DNA of 8,678 nucleotides from Scatomorpha sp036653715 (lineage in GTDB: Bacteria; Bacillota; Clostridia; Oscillospirales; Oscillospiraceae): positions 1 through 8,678 of the forward strand of contig JAVVTL010000063.1 of assembly GCA_036653715.1 (NCBI GenBank). The letters are read 5' to 3'. Below the pieces are notes generated by a model. It saw only the letters and a program-made list of their open reading frames with translations. It was not told the DNA's origin and ran no database searches. This document shows positions 1-6,158 of the stretch, in pieces. A program made the position numbers and the translations under genes. The number at the start of each line of letters is the position of its first letter. Position 1 is the first letter of the stretch.

Positions 1-77
1 TTTGACTCGCCGGACAAAAAATCTGCTCGCCAATCCACGCAACGGATTTAATCAGAGGCTCCCAATTCTAGCAAAAT

Positions 78-83
78 AGGAAG
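78..83 (+). promoter_or_regulatory. Ribosome binding site of glgP
   Basis: AGGAAG lies 10 nt before the ATG at 94 and decides that start over the out-of-frame ATG at 86. No convincing -35/-10 pair is seen in bases 1-93; a TTGACT at 2-7 has no -10 at a suitable distance. Confidence 0.6.
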
Positions 84-93
84 ATATGTTTAT

Positions 94-2496
94 ATGACAA
101 CAGGACAGATATCAAGAGACGAAATCCGCGGCGCGCTTGAGGATAAGCTTTGCGCCTACTTCAGCGTCACCGGAGAGGAGGCAACGAACGACCAGGTGTT
201 CAAGGCCGCCGCAATGGTTATACGCGAGATTATGAGCAGGCTTTTGGCCTACGAAAAAACCGAGCAGCCCGCCAAAGAGGTACATTATCTCTCCATGGAA
301 TTTCTGATGGGCAGAAGCCTCATGAAAAACGCCTATAACCTCGGCATAGGCGAGGCGATAAGCGGCGCAATCGAGGACATGGGCAGAAACGCCTCCGATA
401 TCTTCGAGACGGAGCCGGATGCGGGTCTCGGCAACGGCGGCCTCGGCCGTCTCGCCGCCTGCTACATGGACAGCATGGCGTCGGAGGGCATTGCCGCCAC
501 GGGCTACTCCATCTGCTACGAGCTGGGCATTTTCCGTCAGGAGCTTGTGGACGGCGCTCAGACCGAGCGCGCGGATAACTGGCAGTCCGGCTCCGAGAGC
601 TGGCTTATTCCCCGCTACGAGGACACCGTCGAGGTGCGCTTCGGCGGCAGGGTGGAGGAAAACTGGGACTTCTTCGGAAACTGCCACACGCAGCTTCGCG
701 ACTACACCACAGTCCTTGCGGTGCCCAAGGATATGCTCATCGTCGGCTACGGCGGCAATCAGGTCAACACCCTGCGCCTCTGGGAATCCCACAGCCCGAG
801 CAGCCTCGACATGTTCGAGTTTTCCGAGGGCGCGTATGTCAAGAGCATGGAGCAGCGCACCATGGCGGAGGTCATCACAAAGGTCCTCTATCCCGCGGAC
901 GACCATATCGAGGGCAAAACCCTGCGCCTGAAGCAGCAGTATTTCTTCGTTTCCGCCACGGCTCAGACCATCGTGCGGCAGCACAGAAAAAAATGGGGCG
1001 ATGTCCGCTCCTTTGCCGAGCACCACGTCGTCCACATAAACGACACCCACCCGACCCTCATGATACCCGAGCTTATGCGCATCTTCATGGACGAGGACGC
1101 GCTGGGCTGGGATGAGGCTTGGCAAATCGTCTCAAAATGCGTGGCCTACACCAACCACACCGTCATGTCGGAGGCGCTTGAGACTTGGCCGCAGGGCCTT
1201 GTCCAAAGCCTGCTTCCGCGCGTCTTTGAAATAATCAGCGAGATAAACCGCCGCTGGCGCGCCCACCTCACCGAGCAATGGAACGGCGACGGCGCAAAGG
1301 TCGCGCACAGCGCCATCATCGACGGCGGCAAGGTGCACATGGCAAACCTCTGCCTCGCCGCCTGCTACATGATAAACGGCGTCTCCGGCCTGCATGGCGA
1401 CATCCTCAAAAAAAGCCTGTTTGCCGACGTCTGCGCACTCTCGCCGGAAAAATTCACCTATGTGACAAACGGCATCGACCATCGCCGCTGGCTCTCTCAG
1501 GTGAACCCGCGCCTCAATTCCCTCCTGCGCGAGCTTATAGGCGACGGCTTCATAAGGCACCCGGAGGAACTTTCGGGTCTTCGCGCCTTTGAGAGCGACG
1601 GGGAAGTGCTCCTGCGCCTGCGCGAAATCAAGGAATACAACAAGCGCGACTTTGCCGCCTTTATAAAGCGGACGCAGGGTCTCGAGCTCAATACCTCCGC
1701 AATTTTTGACGTGCAGGTCAAGCGACTCCATGAATACAAGCGTCAGCTTCTCTGCGCCATGCTCATCGCGAGCCTTCAGGACAGACTGCGCGATAACCCC
1801 AACATGGACTTCACAAGCCGCACCTTCATCTTCGCCGCAAAGGCGGCGGCGGGCTACAAAACCGCAAAGCGCATAATCGAGCTTATCTGCTCACTCGCGG
1901 CGGATGTGAACGCGGACCCCGCCTGCAAGGGCAAGCTGCAGGTGTTCTTCCTCGAAAACTACTGCGTCTCCATGGCGGAGCAGCTCATGCCCGCGGCGCA
2001 GGTCTCCGAGCAAATTTCCACGGCGGGCAAGGAGGCCTCCGGCACCGGCAACATGAAGCTCATGATGAACGGCGCCGTGACCATCGGCACGCTGGACGGC
2101 GCAAACGTCGAGATGTACGAGCGCCTTGGGGACGACAACATGTTCCTCTTCGGCCTCCGTGCCGACGAGGTGACGGCGATGCAGCGCGACGGCTACAACC
2201 CCAAGTCAATCGTCGAGCGGGACCCACGCCTCATCCGCGTGTTCCAGCGCTTTGCCGACGGTCTGGCGGACGGCAAGAGCTACGCCGACCTCGTGTCACG
2301 GCTCGTCTACGGCGGCGACGAATATATGCTCCTTGCCGATTTCGCGGCCTATGCCGACTGCCACGAGCGGCTCTATGCCTCCGTCGCGGACAGGAACGGC
2401 TTTGACCGCAAAAGCCTCGTGAATATCGCCGAGAGCGGCGTCTTTGCCGCCGACCGCGCCGTCGAGCAATACGCAAAAAGAATCTGGCGCCTTTAA
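94..2496 (+). CDS. glgP: Glycogen/starch (alpha-glucan) phosphorylase
   Basis: Cytoplasmic PLP enzyme of family GT35 that releases glucose-1-phosphate from alpha-1,4-glucan chains during glycogen breakdown. At 800 residues it is full length for bacterial members, and it lacks the N-terminal phosphorylation extension of animal enzymes. Visible hallmarks are a glycine-rich DAGLGNGGLGRLAAC block (residues 109-123), NDTHPTL, YTNHTV with the catalytic-site His355, VTNGIDHRRW, the phosphate-binding segment KRLHEYKR (543-550), and the PLP signature EASGTGNMK (647-655), where Lys655 is the Schiff-base lysine by family knowledge. The ATG at 94 is preceded by AGGAAG (78-83) at 10-nt spacing; the ATG at 86 is out of frame. 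No other glg gene is in the window, and the downstream gene is convergent. The promoter is not visible in the 93 upstream bases. Substrate preference (glycogen versus maltodextrin) cannot be told from sequence. Confidence 0.97.
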   Translation: MTTGQISRDEIRGALEDKLCAYFSVTGEEATNDQVFKAAAMVIREIMSRLLAYEKTEQPAKEVHYLSMEFLMGRSLMKNAYNLGIGEAISGAIEDMGRNASDIFETEPDAGLGNGGLGRLAACYMDSMASEGIAATGYSICYELGIFRQELVDGAQTERADNWQSGSESWLIPRYEDTVEVRFGGRVEENWDFFGNCHTQLRDYTTVLAVPKDMLIVGYGGNQVNTLRLWESHSPSSLDMFEFSEGAYVKSMEQRTMAEVITKVLYPADDHIEGKTLRLKQQYFFVSATAQTIVRQHRKKWGDVRSFAEHHVVHINDTHPTLMIPELMRIFMDEDALGWDEAWQIVSKCVAYTNHTVMSEALETWPQGLVQSLLPRVFEIISEINRRWRAHLTEQWNGDGAKVAHSAIIDGGKVHMANLCLAACYMINGVSGLHGDILKKSLFADVCALSPEKFTYVTNGIDHRRWLSQVNPRLNSLLRELIGDGFIRHPEELSGLRAFESDGEVLLRLREIKEYNKRDFAAFIKRTQGLELNTSAIFDVQVKRLHEYKRQLLCAMLIASLQDRLRDNPNMDFTSRTFIFAAKAAAGYKTAKRIIELICSLAADVNADPACKGKLQVFFLENYCVSMAEQLMPAAQVSEQISTAGKEASGTGNMKLMMNGAVTIGTLDGANVEMYERLGDDNMFLFGLRADEVTAMQRDGYNPKSIVERDPRLIRVFQRFADGLADGKSYADLVSRLVYGGDEYMLLADFAAYADCHERLYASVADRNGFDRKSLVNIAESGVFAADRAVEQYAKRIWRL

Positions 2497-2521
2497 TCAA
2501 CAAATTTTCTCAAACAAAATT

Positions 2522-2560
2522 TTCACCCCGAGACGTATATGCAATACGGCTCGGGGTGAA
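2522..2560. terminator. Probable bidirectional intrinsic terminator
   Basis: A perfect 11-bp outer stem (TTCACCCCGAG at 2522-2532 with CTCGGGGTGAA at 2550-2560) is followed inward by one A-G mismatch and a further 5-bp stem (CGTAT/ATACG), closing on a 5-nt loop. On the + strand it is followed by GCTTTT, a short U-run 25 bases after the glgP stop. On the - strand the stem is followed by AATTTTGTTTG, a better U-tract, about 130 bases after the metallophosphoesterase stop. The position between convergent genes fits a shared terminator. Efficiency in each direction is inference. Confidence 0.8.
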
Positions 2561-2574
2561 GCTTTTCGCGCAGC

Positions 2575-2631
2575 CTATCTGTCGCTCGGTCCCTCATCGG
2601 CACCTCCAAAAATAAGGTCGTCTACATCCAT
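2575..2631 (-). CDS. Candidate 18-residue small ORF at operon end
   Basis: A minus-strand ORF of 18 codons plus TAG encoding MDVDDLIFGGADEGPSDR, an acidic peptide (six Asp/Glu) with no membrane segment and no cysteine. Its support is translational: GGAGG at 2643-2639 stands 7 nt before the ATG, the best-spaced ribosome binding site in the minus-strand block. It lies 56 bases after the metallophosphoesterase stop and before the terminator hairpin, so it would be transcribed with that operon. I do not recognise the peptide and assign no function. A second overlapping frame (2597 down to 2523, 24 codons) also has GGAGG 5 nt before its ATG but runs into the hairpin. The two signals could instead be chance G-rich sequence in a 3' untranslated region. 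Confidence 0.3.
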   Translation of the reverse strand: MDVDDLIFGGADEGPSDR

Positions 2632-2687
2632 TTTTCTGCCTCCAAAATATCATATACATACAGCATATGCGTGAAGGCGCGGGATAA

Positions 2688-3539
2688 TTACTTTTTTTCG
2701 CGGAGCGTTACGGAAATAATCTCCGGCGTGTTCAGAAAGCGCGGCAGCGGCACGGAGTTTCCCAGCCCGCGCGAGACTATCATGTCATAGCGCCCGGAGC
2801 GGAAGACGCCGTCCTCGTATCGCGGCAGCAGCTTCGCGTCGGTGCCGAATAAACCGCCAAGCCCCGGCAGCCGCACTATGCCGCCGTGAGCGTGACCGCA
2901 AAATATTATGTCAACCTGCAAGTCCGGGTATTTCTCCGCCCAATAGTTGCGGTGTCCCAAAAGCATGACATAGGCGTCGGGCTGCTCGCTGTTTATTATG
3001 TCAACCAATTCGTCGGGCTTCAGCATGTCGGCGTGACCGTTGGGGTCCTCGACTCCGGCGAGGACAAGGTGTTCGCCCCCGCGCTCAAGCGCGATATATT
3101 CGTTGCGCAGATAGCTCGCGCCAAGGCGCTCAAACAGCTCGGCAAGGCTCTCAAGTCCGCCGCTTGCCCAGTCGTGGTTGCCGCTGACGTAACAGACGGG
3201 GGCGAGCTTCAAAAGCGAGGCGACGAGAGTCTCAAGCTCGGGCAGCTCGGCGTCGGCTTTGCCCTCGTCCAAAAAGTCGCCGGTCAGGACGATGACGTCG
3301 GGCGTCTCCTTGGCGACGGCGTTTATGAGCCGCGCGTTGCCTCTCCCGAAGCTTGAGCCGTGCAGGTCGGAGAGCTGAACGACGCGAAAGCCGTCGAAGG
3401 CGCTCGGCAGGCGGGCGGAGCTTATTTCAAGGTGCGTCACGCTCAGGCCGTATTTGCCGAGCAGAAGCAGGGCGGCGCAGATTATTATCAGCGCCGCCGT
3501 TATTTTTATTCCGAGGTGTCGTTTCGGTGCTGCGGACAT
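2688..3539 (-). CDS. Membrane-anchored calcineurin-like metallophosphoesterase (YkuE-type)
   Basis: Binuclear-metal phosphoesterase of 283 residues. A short basic N-terminus (KRH) precedes one hydrophobic segment at about residues 10-29, which should anchor the catalytic domain outside the membrane. The five family motifs are all present: DLH (Asp58, His60), GDFLDE (Asp88), GNHD (Asn121, His122), GHRN (His196) and GHAHGG (His216, His218). The spacing resembles the YkuE/YaeI branch of membrane-bound phosphoesterases. The substrate (phospholipid, nucleotide or other phosphoester) cannot be read from sequence. The ATG at 3539 overlaps the stop of the NYN-LOTUS gene by one base (TAATG), and its GGAGG (3548-3544) lies inside the last codons of that gene, so translational coupling is likely. 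The terminator hairpin at 2522-2560 lies downstream. Confidence 0.92.
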   Translation of the reverse strand: MSAAPKRHLGIKITAALIIICAALLLLGKYGLSVTHLEISSARLPSAFDGFRVVQLSDLHGSSFGRGNARLINAVAKETPDVIVLTGDFLDEGKADAELPELETLVASLLKLAPVCYVSGNHDWASGGLESLAELFERLGASYLRNEYIALERGGEHLVLAGVEDPNGHADMLKPDELVDIINSEQPDAYVMLLGHRNYWAEKYPDLQVDIIFCGHAHGGIVRLPGLGGLFGTDAKLLPRYEDGVFRSGRYDMIVSRGLGNSVPLPRFLNTPEIISVTLREKK

Positions 3540-4363
3540 TATGCCTCCAAATCGCGGATATATATGGGCTTGACGTGCGGGTCGGAGGTGGCGCGAACCT
3601 CGACCTCAAAGCGGGGCAGGCTCTTGAGCAGGGTGGAGAGCTTGCCGAAGCCGTAGTTGCGGGGGTCGAAGTCCGGCTGCTTTTTGATGATGAGGTTGCC
3701 GAGGTTGGAGAGGTCGATGAAGCCGTCGTCGTCCGCCAAATCGTCGATGGAGTCGGCGATAAGCTCAACAATGGCGTCAGGCACGGGCACGCGGCGGTCC
3801 TCGGTCTTCCGGACGGTCTTGGCGGGCTTTTCGGATTTATCCGCCTTTTCCGCCTTGACTTCGGCGGCGGTCTTTTTGACGGCGGGGATTTTCTCGGCGG
3901 CGGGCTGCTCGGGCTTTTTGTAGCGGTCGCGGATTACCTCGACCCTTATGAATTTGTCGCAGGCCTGAACAAAGGCCTTGGGGGTTTTGATTTCGCCTAT
4001 GCCGATGACGTACATGCCGGACTCGCGCAGACGGATGGCGAGCGGCGTGAAGTCGGAGTCGGAGGAGACGAGCACAAAGCCGTCCGTGCGGCCGGCATAG
4101 AGGATATCCATGGCGTCGATTATCATGGCGGAATCCGTGGCGTTCTTGCCGACGGTATATGCAAACTGCTGCTTGGGCGTGACCGCGTTCTCAAGGAGCG
4201 TGGTCTTCCAGCCGACGACGTTTTGGGAGGCCCAGTCGCCGTAAATGCGCTTTATCATGGGCGTGCCATAGATGGCAATTTCCTCAAGCACACTCTTGAG
4301 GCAGTCGCGGGGGGCGTTGTCGCCGTCAATCAGTACGGCGAGACGCAGATTTTCTATTGTCAT
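3539..4363 (-). CDS. NYN-domain putative ribonuclease with C-terminal LOTUS/OST-HTH domain
   Basis: A 274-residue cytoplasmic protein in three parts. Residues 5-145 form an NYN (PIN-like) nuclease fold: LIDGDNAP gives Asp13 and Asp15, TDSAMIIDAMD gives Asp77 and Asp83, and SSDSDF gives Asp102 and Asp104, which together can make the acidic metal site of NYN nucleases. Residues 146-192 are a Lys/Ala/Glu-rich, probably disordered linker. Residues 193-272 match a LOTUS (OST-HTH) winged-helix, with DGFIDLSNLGNLI and YGFGKLSTLLKSLPRFEV typical of that fold. In this family NYN cleaves RNA and LOTUS binds RNA (G-rich RNA has been reported for LOTUS domains); activity here is inferred. The start has only a weak ribosome binding site but its own promoter (4406-4434). 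It is translationally linked to the downstream phosphoesterase. Confidence 0.9.
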   Translation of the reverse strand: MTIENLRLAVLIDGDNAPRDCLKSVLEEIAIYGTPMIKRIYGDWASQNVVGWKTTLLENAVTPKQQFAYTVGKNATDSAMIIDAMDILYAGRTDGFVLVSSDSDFTPLAIRLRESGMYVIGIGEIKTPKAFVQACDKFIRVEVIRDRYKKPEQPAAEKIPAVKKTAAEVKAEKADKSEKPAKTVRKTEDRRVPVPDAIVELIADSIDDLADDDGFIDLSNLGNLIIKKQPDFDPRNYGFGKLSTLLKSLPRFEVEVRATSDPHVKPIYIRDLEA

Positions 4364-4405
4364 TCAATCACTGCTTTCATTAATTAAAAAAGTATATTTA
4401 AATTT

Positions 4406-4434
4406 ATTGTACCATATTTATCCCGGACAGACAA
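4406..4434 (-). promoter_or_regulatory. Extended -10 promoter for the NYN-LOTUS gene
   Basis: Read on the minus strand: TTGTCT (4434-4429), a 17-base spacer, then TACAAT (4411-4406) preceded by TGG, an extended -10 (TGn). The start site would be near 4399, about 36 bases before the ATG. The -35 box lies inside the last codons of the upstream glycosyltransferase gene, so the NYN/phosphoesterase pair could be expressed independently of it. Based on consensus match only. Confidence 0.55.
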
Positions 4435-5962
4435 CAAATTGTCCAAATTCCGCCAAGACATCCCGCGCCCCGCGCTCCGAGCGGTGGAGAATGAGATATT
4501 CGCCCTCGGCGTCCTCCGCGTTTCCGAAGCGGTATTTCCCGAAGGAGCGCACCCAGCGAAACGCGCCGTCGGGGTTCATGTAGTCAACGGTGGAGATAAA
4601 TTCCTGCGGCGGCGTCTCGGAGTAAAAGAGCGCGAAGATGTAGGGTTGGTTTACATAATATGAGACAAACACGGATTCCGCAGACTGCTGCTCAACATAT
4701 TGAAGCGCCTCGCCGAGGCCGGGGTAATAGTATGCGCTGCCCTCGGCTTTGAAGTCGCGCCAATATCCAAAGGCAAAAAGAACAAAACAGGCAAAAACCG
4801 CAGCAAGGGGTATGGCAGAGAACTTTTTGAGTTTACATAATATAACATACAGCCCGAGCGCCATGAAATAGAGCAGCGGCAGCCAGACCATATTTAGGCG
4901 GTTTATGTTGCCGTCGATGAAAAATGCGCAGAGCAGGGAGCAGCCGAGCGCGGCGAGGACGAAGGCCTCCTCCGGCGCATCGCGCAGGGAGCGGGCGCTT
5001 TTTATGAGGCCGACGACGGCGAGCGGCAGGCCAAAGAAATAAAACATCCCGCCTGTCACGGCGGAGTTATAGGGCAGACCGTCGCTCTGTTTTATAAGTA
5101 TGCCGAGGAGGTCGCCGAAATTCCCGAGCGCCGCCGACAGCCCGCCGCCGCCAAGGACGGAGGTCGCCGCCTGTCTCGTCTGCGTGAGTGCGGGGAGCGT
5201 GAAGCCGAGGAAGGCGGTCGCGGGCAGTCCGAGCGCGTTTCGGAGCTGACAGAGCGAGATGGGCAGGGCGATAAGCAAAAAAGCGCCGAGGGAGACAAGA
5301 AAGCTCGCGGGGCGCAGCCTCTTTCGGAGCAGGAGGACGGCAAAAACGAGAAAGGGCGGCAGGAAAAAATACGCCGTGCCGTAGGCGTAAAGCGAGAGGC
5401 CGAAGAAAACGGCGGCGGGCAGGAGCGACCACTCGCGCTCCCGCGCGCGGGCGGTGAAATAAATGCCGCCGAGCAGAAAGGTCGGGAGCAGATTGGATTC
5501 CAGCGCCCAGCGCGAGGCCATGATGTGCCATGGGTTTACGGCAAGGAGCAGGAGTGCGGCAAGTGCGAAGGCGGGGCCGCGCGTCCTGCGGGCGAGCAGC
5601 CAAAAAAGGACGAGCGCGGCACAGCCGGAGAGCGCGGCGACAAGCCGCAGCGAAAAGACGGACAGCCCGAACAGGGCGATAAAGGGCATGGAGAGGTAGG
5701 AGTAGAGGGCGTTCTGTCCGCTGCCCCAGGCGGTTAGCAGGACGGGCAGCGCGGCTCCGCATCTGTCCGCTCCGGAGCTGAGGATTGCCCACGCGTCGTA
5801 GCCGGCGGAGGCCTCGTCCTGATTCAGCCCGAGGGGCAGGGAAGCAAGAAACAGAAGCCGTACGGCAAAGCCGAGCGCCAGCGTCAAAAGCAGGAGCAGA
5901 AGCTCCCGCCGCGATATTTTGTTTTCCTCCAAGCCGTAATTCATGTAGGCATCATAGCACAT
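4418..5962 (-). CDS. Polytopic membrane glycosyltransferase (GT39/PMT/ArnT-like)
   Basis: An integral membrane protein of 514 residues with about ten or more hydrophobic segments spread over residues 20-400 and a C-terminal extracytoplasmic tail of about 110 residues (GSAYYYPGLGEAL onward). The first loop carries NQDEAS (Asp49, Glu50), the acidic motif that binds the lipid-phosphate sugar donor in GT-C enzymes. NPWHIMASRWALESN (143-157) matches a conserved block of the PMT_2/GT39-like families. Such proteins move a sugar from a polyprenyl-phosphate carrier to a surface acceptor; donor and acceptor here are unknown. Start: a GTG at 5980 has no ribosome binding site. The ATG at 5962 has GGAG at 5977-5974, about 12 nt upstream, and is preferred; an ATG at 5944 is a third option. 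It is followed by the NYN gene after 54 AT-rich bases with no terminator seen. Confidence 0.88.
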   Translation of the reverse strand: MCYDAYMNYGLEENKISRRELLLLLLTLALGFAVRLLFLASLPLGLNQDEASAGYDAWAILSSGADRCGAALPVLLTAWGSGQNALYSYLSMPFIALFGLSVFSLRLVAALSGCAALVLFWLLARRTRGPAFALAALLLLAVNPWHIMASRWALESNLLPTFLLGGIYFTARAREREWSLLPAAVFFGLSLYAYGTAYFFLPPFLVFAVLLLRKRLRPASFLVSLGAFLLIALPISLCQLRNALGLPATAFLGFTLPALTQTRQAATSVLGGGGLSAALGNFGDLLGILIKQSDGLPYNSAVTGGMFYFFGLPLAVVGLIKSARSLRDAPEEAFVLAALGCSLLCAFFIDGNINRLNMVWLPLLYFMALGLYVILCKLKKFSAIPLAAVFACFVLFAFGYWRDFKAEGSAYYYPGLGEALQYVEQQSAESVFVSYYVNQPYIFALFYSETPPQEFISTVDYMNPDGAFRWVRSFGKYRFGNAEDAEGEYLILHRSERGARDVLAEFGQFVVCPG

Positions 5963-6062
5963 TCGCTTTCGTTTCTCCACATATAAACATATTTAACAAC
6001 GCCAAACGTGCGGATTTTCGGGAAGCCCGTCGAATGTTGACAGACAGTTAATTATTTTTAGC

Positions 6063-6091
6063 TTGAAACACGACAGGCTATGAGTTATAAT
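6063..6091 (+). promoter_or_regulatory. Sigma-A promoter of the parvulin foldase gene
   Basis: TTGAAA (6063-6068), a 17-base spacer and a perfect TATAAT (6086-6091) give a near-consensus vegetative promoter. The start site would be near 6098, leaving a 5' leader of about 60 bases. An AT-rich stretch (6048-6060) just upstream of the -35 could act as an UP element. The heptamer ACAGGCT occurs in the spacer (6073-6079) and again at the predicted start site (6094-6100), exactly 21 bases apart, and might be an operator. Confidence 0.85.
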
Positions 6092-6142
6092 ACACAGGCT
6101 GTACTTATAGAGCGGATAATTATTTTAAATAGTATTACGAGA

Positions 6143-6148
6143 AAAGGA
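6143..6148 (+). promoter_or_regulatory. Ribosome binding site of the parvulin foldase gene
   Basis: AAAGGA 10 nt before the ATG at 6159. Two nearer ATGs (6148 and 6152) are out of frame with the protein, so this site sets the start at 6159. Confidence 0.6.
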
Positions 6149-6158
6149 TGTATGTTGC

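Noticed and set aside
1..79. Possible tail of an upstream gene (frames open to stops at 49-51 or 77-79)
   Set aside because: Only 16-25 codons are visible, two frames are equally open, and neither peptide end is recognisable.
112..1731. Two large minus-strand open frames (337 and 199 codons) opposite glgP
   Set aside because: Shadow frames of a strongly conserved enzyme; composition and lack of motifs do not support coding.
4360..4380. Six-codon leader ORF (MKAVIE) whose TGA overlaps the NYN start as ATGA
   Set aside because: No Shine-Dalgarno before its ATG and the length is within chance expectation for AT-rich leader sequence.
3353..4387. 344-codon open frame on the + strand opposite the NYN-LOTUS and phosphoesterase genes
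   Set aside because: Low-complexity Gly/Val/Asp-rich translation, no domain signatures, crosses the boundary of two well-supported genes on the other strand.
5067..5792. 241-codon alternative frame inside the glycosyltransferase gene
   Set aside because: Arg/Ala/Pro-rich translation typical of an out-of-frame reading of GC-rich DNA; the hydrophobic membrane frame is the real one.
6037..6042. Perfect TTGACA -35 box upstream of the foldase gene
   Set aside because: No -10 element lies 16-18 bases downstream; the TTGAAA/TATAAT pair at 6063-6091 explains the promoter better.
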